64,000 bases of DNA. Origin: Ovis canadensis (taxonomy: Eukaryota > Chordata > Mammalia > Artiodactyla > Bovidae). Below are positions 10,582-20,225 of the stretch, one piece after another. Positions within the stretch are counted from its first letter, which is position 1. Every line of letters begins with the position of its first letter. A program made the translations under genes and the position numbers. The stretch is taken from positions 37,044,001 to 37,108,000 of the forward strand of contig NC_091256.1 of NCBI RefSeq assembly GCF_042477335.2, written 5' to 3'. The notes beneath the pieces are model-generated. The model was not told the origin of the DNA. It made no database searches and worked only from the letters and a program-made list of their open reading frames with translations.

Positions 10582-10801
10582 TGGGTTTCCTAGGTGATGC
10601 TAGTGGTAAAGAATCCGCCTGCCAGTGCAGAGGACATAAGAGATGTGGGTTCAATCCCAGGGTCGGGAAGATCCTCTGGAGGAGGAAACGGCAACTCACT
10701 CCAGTATTCTTGCCTGGAGAATCTCATGGACAGAAGAGTCTGGTGGGCTATAGTCCATTGGATCTCACAGAGTCAGACATGACTGAAGCAACTTGGCATG
10801 C
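10582..10801 (+). repeat. Bov-tA SINE at the L1 inversion junction
   Basis: Complete Bov-tA (GGGTTTCCTAGGTGATGCTA to GACTGAAGCAACTTGGCATG). It is flanked by ATGCCCAGGA (10572-10581) and ATGCCCAAGA (10802-10811), a 10-bp target-site duplication with one difference. Removing it restores the L1 inversion breakpoint. Confidence 0.9.
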
Positions 10802-11022
10802 ATGCCCAAGATGTCCATCAAAAGATGAATGGATAAAGATGTGATACATGTACACAATGGAATACCACTCAGCCATAAATAAGAATGAAATAATGTCATT
10901 TGCAGGAACATGGATGGGCCTAGAGACTGCCAAACTAAGTGAAGTAAGTCAGGCAGAGAAAGACCAATATCGTATGACCACTGATACGTGAAATCTAAAA
11001 TATGACACAGATGAACTTATCT

Positions 11023-11198
11023 ACTGGTAAAGAATCTGCCTGCAATGTGGGAGATCTGGGTTCAATCCCTGCGTTGGGAAGACCCTCTGGAGAAGGGAAA
11101 GGCTACCCACTCTAGTATTCTGGCCTGGAGAATTCCATGAACTGTATAGTCCACAGGGTCACAAAAAGTTGTACACGACTGAGTGACTTTCACTTTTC
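11023..11198 (+). repeat. Bov-tA SINE, 5'-truncated
   Basis: It begins at CTGGTAAAGAATCTGCCTGC and runs through the SINE body to CGACTGAGTGACTTTCAC. It interrupts the sense L1 between GAACTTATCTA and AATACAGAAATAG. Confidence 0.85.
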
Positions 11199-11462
11199 AC
11201 AATACAGAAATAGATTCATCGACACAGAGACTTGTGGTTGCCAAGGGAAAGGAGGGCTGGGGGAGGCATAGACTGGGAGTTTGGAATTAGCAGATGCAAG
11301 CCATTATATAAAGAATGGATAAACACCAAGGTCCTACTGTATAGTATAGTGAATTCTAACATCCTGGGATAAACCATAATGGAAAAGAATATTTAAAAGA
11401 ATATATATATATGTATATAACTGAGTCACTTTACTATAACATAACATTGTAAATCAACTGTT

Positions 11463-12447
11463 GAGTTCAGTTCAGTCGCTCAGTCGTGTCTGATTCTCTG
11501 CAGCTCCATGGACTGCAGCATGCCAGGCTTCCCTGTCCTTTACTAACTCCCGGAGCTTGCTCAAACTCATGTCCATCGACTCAGTGATGCCATCCAACCA
11601 TCTCATCCTCTGTCGTCCCCTTCTCCTCCTGCCTTCAATCTTTCCCAGCATCAGGGTCTTTTCCAATGAGTTGGTTTTTCGCATCAGGTGGCCAAAGTAT
11701 TGGAGTTTCAGCTTCCGCATCAATATCCAATGAATATTCAGTACTGATTTCCTTTAGGAAGGACTGGCTTGATCTCCTTGAAGTCCAAAGGACTCTCAAG
11801 AGTCTTCTCCAGCATCACAGTTCAAAAGCATCAGTTCTTCTGTACTGAGCCTTCTTTATGGTTCAACTCTCACATCCGTACATGACTACTGGAAAAACCA
11901 TAGCTTCGACTAGGCGGACCTTTGTTGGCGAAGTAATGTCTCTGCTTTTTAATATGCTGTCTAGATTGGTCATAGCTTTTCTTCCAAGGAGCAAGTGTCT
12001 TTTAATTTCATGGCTGCAGTCACCATTTGCAGTGATTTTGGAGTCCCCAAAATAAAGTCTCTCAGTGTTTCCATTGTTTCCCCATATATTTGCCATGAAG
12101 TGATGGGATTGGATGCAATGATCTTAGTTTTCTGAATGTTGAGTTTTAAGCCTGCTTTGTCACTCACCTCCTTCACTTATATCAAGAGGCTCTTTAGGTC
12201 TTCACTTTCTGCCATAAGGGTGGTGTCATCTGCATATCTGAAGTTATTGATATTTCTCCTGGCAATCTTGAGTCCAGCTTGTGCTTCATCCACCTCAACA
12301 TTTCACATGATGTACTCTGCATATAAATTAAATAAGCAGGGTGACAATATACAACCTTGACATACCCCTTTCCCAATTTTGAGCCAGTCTGTCCTTCCAT
12401 GTACAGTTCTAATAGTTGCTTCTTGACCTGCATACAGATTTCTCAGA
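11463..12447 (-). repeat. BovB LINE, antisense, nested in the L1 3' UTR
   Basis: It starts with the complement of the BovB tail (GAGTTCAGTTCAGTCGCTC) and ends in the RT region (CTGCATACAGATTTCTCAG). Degraded antisense frames give [20 protein letters not shown] and similar RT C-terminal pieces. The L1 words on either side, AAATCAACTG and AAATCAACCA, share an AAATCAAC duplication, showing insertion into the L1 tail. Confidence 0.9.
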
Positions 12448-12666
12448 AATCAACCATACTTCAACTAAAAAATAAAAGAAAATAAGTAGTGTCTATAAGT
12501 GGCAGAAGGGTGCCAAGATCCACCCCTTCCCCCTCTTCTAGAATCATTTACTTCTTGCTGAAGGGGAATCTGTGATGTGAGAATGAGTGTGACCTGAACT
12601 AAGCGAGAGAGATGAAGTTCCAAGGCGGCACAGAAGTGGACAATACCTAATGTTAAGAAGCACTGA

Positions 12667-12793
12667 GGGACCTCCTTGGTGGTCCAGTGGTTAAGACTCC
12701 ATGCTTACAATGCAGGGGCATGAGTTTGATCCCTAGTCAGGGAACTAAGACCCCACATGCCCCACTGAGGGGCCAAAAAGTTAAAAAAAAAAA
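12667..12793 (+). repeat. CHR-type SINE with TSD
   Basis: Head CCTTGGTGGTCCAGTGGTTA, then CAATGCAGGGGCATGAGTTT, GTCAGGGAACTAAGACCCC and an A tail. Flanked by AAGAAGCACTGA (12655-12666) and AAGAAGCATTGA (12794-12805), a 12-bp duplication with one mismatch. Confidence 0.9.
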
Positions 12794-12805
12794 AAGAAGC
12801 ATTGA

Positions 12806-13730
12806 AGATTTTGTATAAAAAACTGAATTTCCATAAGTGATGATGAAAATCATTTACTCCTAGAAAGTCTGGCTAAGATCCAAGCATTGGCTAAAATCAA
12901 CATCAGTCAATTAATGAACAGACTTGCAGGAACAAATGGAGAACTGTGACACCATTATCACCATATTAGCTTTGCTAATTTCAGCACACTGAGTGCAGGG
13001 CACCAGCTTTAAGCACTGCCAACAGAGAAACTCTCTGTATACCCCCCTCAGATTTAACTGTGTTCAGGCCGTGGCTGAAATTTTATTTTTTAGAATGAGT
13101 TAATTATTGTAAAACTCTCCTTCTATTGAGTTAATAGACAGTGAATTAGAAGTAATTGAATTAAAAACACTTTTGAGTACAAAAACAGTGAGACTGATTA
13201 ACTTAATTGTCTTCTGCTCACAGTTTTCAAGTCACTGGAAGCATGCTCTCTCCTTTTAATTAACCTTCTGGTTTTTTTTTTTTTTTCTTTTTAAGCTCTA
13301 AATCAGGCATTTATCAGCTCTTTACTCATGAACAAACACGTAAGGAGATCCTGTAGGGCAGAGGCCAGACGATACCTAGGCAGGTCCCATCCCTCCGAGT
13401 GTGAATGCTCTGGGGTCTGTCTGTGTGTGTTATTGAGGATGCCCCATGGTGATTGTGTGTGCTCTGTATTTCCACGCAGCTGTGAGATAACTGTGATCAA
13501 CATGTGGAGGTACAAACTGACAAGAAGGGCTGAACTCAGGAAGGGCCTACGGGGACCTCCTCTTCACGAATGTGGCAGTCTCACTGTCTGGCTCTCAGCC
13601 TCATACGCCCTGAAGCTTTGCCTTCAGCACATCAAGAATGGCTCTGTCTCTTGAGTCAAAGTCACGTTAGCCAAACTCAGATGTATAGACCGGAATGACA
13701 TCCTTAACCATTCAAGGATCTGCTGAGTGC
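12806..13730. other. AT-rich non-repetitive block
   Basis: I see no transposon here. 13060-13330 is dense in TTAAT/ATTA words (GAGTTAATTATTG, AAGTAATTGAATTAAAAAC, TTAACTTAATTG, TTTTAATTAACC), with a T run at 13270-13288. A 108-codon plus-strand frame at 13328-13654 has no recognisable domain. See findings for the conservation question. Confidence 0.4.
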
Positions 13731-14085
13731 TTTAGAACTGTGGTGTTGGAGAAGACTTTTGAGAGTCGCTTGGACTGCAAGGAGATCCAGCTAGTAAATC
13801 CTAAAGGAAATCAGTCCTGAATATTTATTGGAAGGACTGATGCTGAAGCTGAAACTCCAATACTTTGACCACCTGATGCAAAAGAACTGACTCATTGGAA
13901 AAGACCCTGATGCTGGGAAAGATTGAAGGCAGGAGGAGAAGGGGATGACAGAGGATGAGATGGTTAGATGGCATCACTGACATGAGTTTGAGTAGGCTCT
14001 GGGAGTTGGTGAAGGACAGGGAAGCCTAGCATGCTGCAGTCCGTGGGGTCATCAAGAGTCAATCACAACTGAGTGACTGAACTGA
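13731..14085 (+). repeat. BovB LINE 3' fragment
   Basis: From TTTAGAACTGTGGTGTTGG through the RT C-terminal region to GAGTGACTGAACTGA. It contains multiple frameshifts. No CTGAA array remains. Confidence 0.9.
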
Positions 14086-14139
14086 TCTCTATAGCAAAGC
14101 TGCTTGGAAAGCTAACTGACAGTTATAAAGTAGTCTTTA

Positions 14140-14240
14140 AGCCTGGCAGATCCCAAAGAAGATAGGGCCATTTGATTTATCCTTCATCTCTGGCACTTAG
14201 CACATAGTAGGTGCTCAATAAATATTTGTTAAATCAATGA
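14140..14240 (+). repeat. MIR/L2-type 3' end
   Basis: TCTGGCACTTAGCACATAGT, then AGGTGCTCAATAAATATTTG and a TGAATAAG end, the shared terminal motif of L2 and MIR. Confidence 0.55.
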
Positions 14241-15029
14241 ATAAGTCCCCAAAGGGTAATTCAGATCTGAACAGCTAAGAATGGAAGGATTGTGGTGATC
14301 TGAGGGTGATTAAGAAAGATCGTGCTGAGAAGGTAGGTAAAGGATGGGCAGAGGCTGGGTGGGAAAAGAGGAAGAAGGGTGTTCTTAGCATGGGAACTTG
14401 TAAGGTGACTGATGGAATGAGATCTCAAGATGTCATGAGAAATCAGTCTGGACAGATTGGGACCAGATGTGTGGGTTGGCAAGTCCCTTTAAGGGCCCTA
14501 CTTGTAGCCCCAAGAAAGGTAGTGAAATTGTGAGGAATGGTTAAGTTACAGAAGACTGGTTATCTCAATCCCATATACACAACCAGTGTCACTGGTCTGA
14601 AATGAGGTGGTGTGGCTGAAGGGCGATGCTGTCACTCAGCATCAAGTGACAAACATTGACTCAGCAGACACTCAAGGAGAGGCAGGCAGTGTGCAAGTGT
14701 ACAGGGGACGAAGTGTCCACTCTCAGGGGCCCCACCATTCACGAGTTACTGGTCTGCCTGCACTGAGTTATAATCTTCAAAAACCAAACTGAGTGATGTT
14801 TGAAAGACCAGAAACCAGGACTTCTTGGCTTGCCAATCGGAGCTGCCCAGACTTCATTCACCAGAAGTCTAGCTTTTCCCAACTGTTTGTCATTGGAGCT
14901 TCCTGTCTGGCAAATGACAGTTTCAAGGATGGATGCATCTTTCCTGATCATTAACAGATTTTCTCTATCAAGTAGCTGGATTCTCTGAGATCAAGCCACA
15001 GGCAAAGGGTTATTCTAAAATTAATCAAA
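14241..15029. other. Non-repetitive intergenic DNA
   Basis: No repeat, exon or RNA recognised; short frames of up to 75 codons on both strands only. Confidence 0.45.
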
Positions 15030-15175
15030 GGACTTCCCTGGTGGTCCAGAGGTTAACACTCTGGGCTCCCAATGCAGGGAACCCCGGTTCAAGCCTTGGT
15101 CAGGGAACTAGATCCCAAATGCAATTAAGACCTGGTGCAGCCAAAAAAGTATGCTAAAAAATTTTTTTAATAAAA
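15030..15175 (+). repeat. CHR-type SINE with short TSD
   Basis: Head GGACTTCCCTGGTGGTCCAG, then CTCCCAATGCAGGGAACCCC, GTCAGGGAACTAGATCCC and an A-rich tail. The flanking word TAATCAAA is present on both sides (just before 15030 and near 15175). Confidence 0.88.
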
Positions 15176-16672
15176 GTAATCAAAATAGTCTTTATTTGGC
15201 TCTAAAATAAGAAGCAGGCTACACCTCTGGGCTGATTTATCCCTCGCTCTGGGAGGATGACGTTGGTGAGTCCTCTTGTCATGTAGGTGGGCCCCTGTTC
15301 ATTGTTCTTGGGACAAACACTGGAGAAATGAACAGAGACAAGACCTGCAGCCTGGGTTGTTATGTTTCCATTTAAGAACATAAAGGCTATATAGGAGAGA
15401 TTTTTTTGCAAGGAAGAAACTGGCCAGATGGCAAGCTTTTGGGGGTCTCTGGAATAGTGGAGCGGAAATTAGAGAAGGAACTCTTTAAGTTGAGGATAAG
15501 ATTGTCAGGGTTGGGGTTATAATTCCCCCAAACAAGGGCAACCATTTAGGGGCTCATTCACAAGCCTTGTTGTTCAGTATCACAAGCCCAGAAATGGATG
15601 TGGAGCTCACCTCTAAACCATACAAGTTTGCTGCTGAAAATCACAAAATTTTAGACTTTCCCTGCATGGCGTGCCTTCTGCAAGGTTGATGACAGTCCAG
15701 TTCCTCCTCATCAGGCATTAGCCTCTACCCCTCCCAGCTCCCCTGCTCCCCAACTGCAGGCCAGTGTGGGGAGCTAGCTTTCCCAAATCTTCCTGGGACT
15801 GTACCACATGGATATCGGGTGCCTGTTTGTCTGTCTTTCCATCATCCTGGGGATGTAGACGATGGGGGTGCTGTGGGGAGGGGAGGAAGGGGCAAAGGAA
15901 AGTTCTGAGGCCCCGCCAATTCCTTTCAGTCTTGTAAAATTCCAGGGCCAAGTCCAAGCTCCCAAAATAGAAGCTGACAGAAAGCTAACTTCCTGGCTTC
16001 AGAGGGGCCCCTGGTGTGTGGAGCCAAGATGTTGGTCTGCAGGGTCCGGGAGGGTAGATGGGTGGGGGCAGGTGGAAAGGAGCCTGGGTGACCAGAGGTG
16101 ACCGTGACCCTGGTGGATGGACAGCACCTGGAGTGTGACCTCAGCCGCAGGAGCTCAAGTGCCCTGCATCCCGTCTTGGCAGTCACTTCCTTCTTTATAA
16201 AGACATAGTTTGCTTTTTTGTGGCCTTGGGAAGCCAGCAGATGACAACGCGGTCACAGGCTCTGCAAGGTCTGGGTGACATGTCTTTGGCCCGGGGCAGC
16301 ATATCTAAGGACATGGGTGCGGCGTGGGTACGCTGCGTCCACCAGCAGCCCGCACGTGAGATGCGTGCCTGGGTTACTGCCTCAGTTCTAAAGGCCATGG
16401 CTTATTTATTCAACTGTCGTTAAAAGTCTCCGAGTTCATCGGCGCTGTGTTAAAAATTTACAGCTCAACAATTAGCCTTTAATGTATATTTTTTCCCCTC
16501 ACAATTTGTTAGGTTTAGGGAATGCTATTTTTGATGTCTTCATGGTCTCTTGTGAAGACATCAGACACAGTTAAATAAAAACAAGCCTCAGATTAGAAAA
16601 TCAGGACAGCCCTGCAGAACCAATTTGCTTAATGTGATCGGATGGGAGATGAATTAACTTGAATCAACTGCT
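15176..16672. other. Non-repetitive DNA
   Basis: No transposon recognised in 1.5 kb. 15700-16200 is GC-richer, with overlapping frames of 60-86 codons on both strands and no domain. 16383-16660 is AT-rich and looks complex and undecayed (TTTATTCAACTGTCG, CAACAATTAGCCTTTAATG), so it is a candidate conserved non-coding element. Confidence 0.4.
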
Positions 16673-17085
16673 GCTGCTGCTAAGTCGCTTCAGTTGTGTC
16701 CGACTCTGTGTGACCCCATGGACAGCAGCCCACCAGGCTCCTTTGTCCACAGAATTCTCCAGGCAAGAACACTGGAGTGGGTTGCCACTTCCTTCTCCAA
16801 GATAAAGACTGCTGCTGCTGCTAAGTCGCTTCAGTTGTGTCCGACTCTGCGATCCCATAGACAGCAGCCCACCAGGCTCCCCCGTCCCTGGGATTCTCCA
16901 GGCAAGCACACTGGAGTGGGTTGCCATTTCCTTCTCCAATGCGTGAAAGTGAAAAGTGAAAGTGAAGTTGCTCAGTCGTGTCTGACTCTTAGTGACCTCA
17001 TGGACTGCAGCCTACCAGGCTCCTCCATCCATGAGATTTTCCAGGCAAGAGTACTGGAGTGGGGTGCCATTGCCTTCTCCAGCAT
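16673..17085 (-). repeat. Bov-A2-type SINE, three Bov-A units
   Basis: Three successive antisense Bov-A monomers are visible. Two start with CTGCTGCTGCTAAGTCGCTT (at about 16673 and 16811); the third, starting GTTGCTCAGTCGTGTCTGAC near 16967, follows the A/G-rich linker GTGAAAAGTGAAAGTGAAG. The standard Bov-A2 is a dimer, so this is a dimer plus an extra 5' monomer. Confidence 0.88.
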
Positions 17086-17127
17086 CTCCCATATCTCCAG
17101 ATGTGCTCTTGGATTTTGCAAATTGCT

Positions 17128-17335
17128 TGTGTGAGCAGGTGGTGCAGTGGTAAAGAATCCTGCCAATGCAGGAAACACAAGAGACATGGGTTCAATCCCT
17201 GGGTCTGGACGATGCCCTGGAGTAGGAACTAGAACTGCACTCCAGTACTCTTGCCTGGAAAGCTCCATGGACAGAGGAGGCTGATGGGCCCTATAGTCCA
17301 CCAGTTGCAAAGAGTCGGACATGACTGAGCACAAG
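17128..17335 (+). repeat. Bov-tA SINE
   Basis: Head GTGAGCAGGTGGTGCAGTGG, TTCAATCCCTGGGTCTGGAC, body CACTCCAGTACTCTTGCC and end GGACATGACTGAGCAC. It lies in opposite orientation to the Bov-A2 just upstream. Confidence 0.85.
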
Positions 17336-17554
17336 CATGGGAGTGAGTGAGCAGGAGGCTTGTGCTTCTTCCTACGATGCCTTCGTTTCCTTCTTTGTTA
17401 GCTCTTCCCCTAAACTGATTGGAGCTGAAGCATCCTAAAAGACCTGAAACAAAGCAACGGAAGAAACAAAATGTGCGTGTGCGATCTTAATACTCACTAA
17501 GTGCCTTCTGGGATTCAACTAGGATTCCCTCTGGGACTCTATTCATTTAAACAC
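17336..17554. other. Short unique spacer
   Basis: Nothing recognised between the SINE and the L1 that follows. Confidence 0.4.
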
Positions 17555-18640
17555 TGTTGGCTCGTTCATCTTTTTAGCTTCTTTCCCCATATGGGTCATT
17601 ACGGAGTATTGATAACAGTTCCCTCTGCTATACCGCAGGTTCTTATTAGCTATCTATTTTATATATAGTAATGAGTATATGCCAATCCCAATCTCCCAAT
17701 TTATCCCTCTCCCCCTTTCACCCTTGGTAACCATCAGTTTATTTTCTACATCTGTACCCCTATTTCTGTTTTTATAGAAAGTTCCTTTTAGATTCCACAT
17801 ATAAGCAATATCGTGTGATGTTTGTCTTTCTTTGACTTCACTCAGTATAACAATCCCTAGGTCCATCCTGGTTGCTGCAAATGGCATTATTTCATTCTTT
17901 TTTATGACTGAGTAATACTCGTTTGTATATATGTACTACATCTTCTTTATCCATTCCTATGCTGATGGACATTTAGGGTGCTTCATGTCCTGGCTATTGT
18001 AAATAGTGCTGCTGTGAGCATTGGGGAATAAATATCATTTCAAATTATGGTTTTCTCCAGATATATGCCCAAGAGTGGGGTTGCTGGATCATATGGTAGC
18101 TCTATTTTTAGTTTTTTAAGGACTCTCCATAGTGTTCTTTACCAGTTTACATTCCCACCAACAGTGTAGGAGAGTTCCCTTTTCTCCATACTTTCTCCAG
18201 CATTTATTGTTTGTAGATTTTTAAAAATGACAACTATTTTGACTGAAGGTGACACTTCATTGCAGTTTTGATTTGCAAAGAGTGAATGTATGAATATGTA
18301 TAATGATTCGCTTTGCTGTACAGCAGAAACTAACACAACATTGTAAAGCAACTATGGTGCTGGTGCTAAGTCGCTTCCGTCGTGTCTGACTCTTTGCAGC
18401 GCTATGGACTGTAGCCCATCAGGCCCCTCTGTCCATGGGGATTCTCCAGGCAAGAATACTGGAGTGGGTTGCCATGCCCTCCTCCAGGGGACCTTCCTGA
18501 CCCAGGGACCTACCTGCACCTCTTTTGTTTCCTGCATCGGCAGCTGAGTTCTTTACCACTCGCGCCACCTGGGCTTTTTCTTGCACATCCACTATACTCC
18601 AATGAATTTTTAAAATTGTTATTTTCTAAATAAAAGGAAA
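17555..18640 (+). repeat. L1 with 5' inversion (twin priming)
   Basis: 17565-18257 is antisense L1, running from the 3' UTR (CTTTTTAGCTTCTTTCCCCA) back to the ORF2 end region (TTTTGATTTGC). From about 18280 the last ~110 bp of L1 follow in sense (GATTCGCTTTGCTGTACAGC, ACATTGTAAAGCAACTAT, then ACTATACTCCAATG after a SINE). The inverted part ends exactly where the sense part begins in the L1 consensus, which marks a single twin-primed insertion. Confidence 0.78.
18358..18585 (-). repeat. Bov-tA SINE in the L1 tail
   Basis: Antisense Bov-tA from GCTGGTGCTAAGTCGCTTCC to CTCGCGCCACCTGGGC. It splits the L1 end within CAACTATACTCC; a short ACTAT word is present on both sides. Confidence 0.88.
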
Positions 18641-20025
18641 TAGTTTATATCAATTAAAAGAAACACCACTGAAAAGCGCACTCTCTGTAGCTAAGGGAGA
18701 GCTGAGAGACTGTCCCCCTCCACCTACCCTGCCCCGGGATAGTGTTGGATTCCAGGGACCCACTGCAGTTCTTTTTCTTGGTTCCCTTTTTATGCACAGA
18801 CATGTGGGCTCAGGGTTCGACAAACATGTCTGGGGTTGAACTGCATTCAGCACACACGTGTGCACAGTCACTGCCCTGGGCAGAGTGCAGATTATTAAGA
18901 CCCACTAAGGGGATGCGGTTCTCACTGGGTGAAGCCAGTCAGCTCCCAGGGACAGTTGGATCAGGCTTAGGACAGCTGGTTCCATGAGAGATGACTTCCC
19001 CCAATGGAAACCAAGTCTCTTTGCCCCTTTTAAATCCAACCATTCTCAAGATTAAATATAACTTGCACTGTTAGCCTATGTATTTCTTCCAGTTGGCTCA
19101 AGATGGCTCATAAGCATTCAAGGGTATGGACAAGATGGTCCATGCACACAGAGGAGTTGGGTATTTTCTCCAGCTCAGAGTTCAGAGAAGCTGAGTGGCC
19201 CAGGTTCACTAGCTGATGTGGGCTGGGCTGGGCTGGGACTGAATCTGGGCTGAGAGCAGAGTCCGCACTCCTTCAGTACCCCTCCCTGGTCCTGAAGGGT
19301 CCCTTGGGCATCCAGGAATGTCCCTAAGGCATCCCCTCCCTGGCCAAGTCTTCCAAACTCCACAGTTCATCATCCAACCACAGCAACCCCCAGTGGAGCT
19401 GTGCCCCACTGGGCTTGGCAGGCCCTCCACAAAGTTTTGATAGGAGTGATGTTAACATATCAGGAGTTTATGTAATTATTATTGTTACTTTGGTCTTGAC
19501 TTCCTCTTGCCAGACATGATGTCTAAACAGGAAAGACCAGTCTTCCTGTTTGGAGATCAGTGACTTCCAGAAGCATTTGGCCTATAGGAGTTCCTCTCAT
19601 CCCTCCTCCCCTTCATGTGGTTTCCAAAGATTCCTTTTCAGTCTTGAAGATGAGTGGGAAATGCCAATAATAGCCCCTGTGAAAGGAAGGAAAACTATAG
19701 TAGGCCAAATTAGTGGACACTGTTGTGGCCCAAGGGACGGGCTATGCTCCAGAAATCTCTCCCTTCCATTCTGCATCCACAGGGTGCAGGGGTGGCTGGC
19801 CCGACCCCAGGCACACAGCGCAACCGGAGGGTGGGTGGGGACAAGCGTCCTGGCACCCTGCGGCCTTTCATGGACATCTGTGCCTCGTGCAGTGTCTGCT
19901 GGTCACAGTTATGGACAGCGGGGCTGGGTGTGGGTGAGGCCTCTGGCTTAGGGTTCACCGTCTTGGTTCCAGGGAAGGTTGAGGTCCTTCCCCCATGATC
20001 TCCACACCAAAACACCTGGGGCTCC
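18641..20025. other. Mostly non-repetitive DNA with one MIR
   Basis: The only recognisable piece is an antisense MIR at about 19170-19285 (AGAGAAGCTGAGTGGCCC, GGGACTGAATCTGGGCTGAG), which contains a small GGCTG tandem at 19211-19232. A 133-codon frame at 19550-19951 has no recognisable domain and overlaps others on both strands. Confidence 0.4.
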
Positions 20026-20034
20026 ATCCATCAG

Positions 20035-20216
20035 TGTTAGTCGTTCAGTCGTGTCCAACTCTTTTGCTACCCCATGGACAGTAGCCCGCCAGGCTCCTCT
20101 GTCCATGGAATTCTCCAGGCAAGAATACTGGAGTGGGTAGCCATTTCCTTCTACAGGGGATCTTCCTGACCCAGGGATCAAATCTAGGTCTCCTTCATTA
20201 CAGCAAGTTTTTTTCT
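20035..20216 (-). repeat. Bov-tA SINE with TSD
   Basis: Antisense Bov-tA beginning TGTTAGTCGTTCAGTCGTG and ending at CTCCTTCATTACAGCA. ATCCATCAG occurs at 20026-20034 and 20217-20225 as the target-site duplication. Confidence 0.9.
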
Positions 20217-20225
20217 ATCCATCAG

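Larger units (their letters stand above)
10465..12475 (+). repeat. L1 with 5' inversion (twin priming), three insertions
   Basis: 10465-10581 is L1 in antisense (GGGCATTTAGGTTGTTTCC through GGATATATGCCCAGGA). From 10812 the same L1 continues in sense (TGTCCATCAAAAGATGAATG, GGAATACCACTCAGCCATAA) to the 3' end near 12475. The two parts are adjacent in L1, so this is the classic twin-priming product. Candidate 11-bp duplications with one mismatch flank it (AAGAAAACAAG at 10454-10464, AAGAAAATAAG at 12476-12486). Two Bov-tA SINEs and one antisense BovB are inserted in it. Confidence 0.8.
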
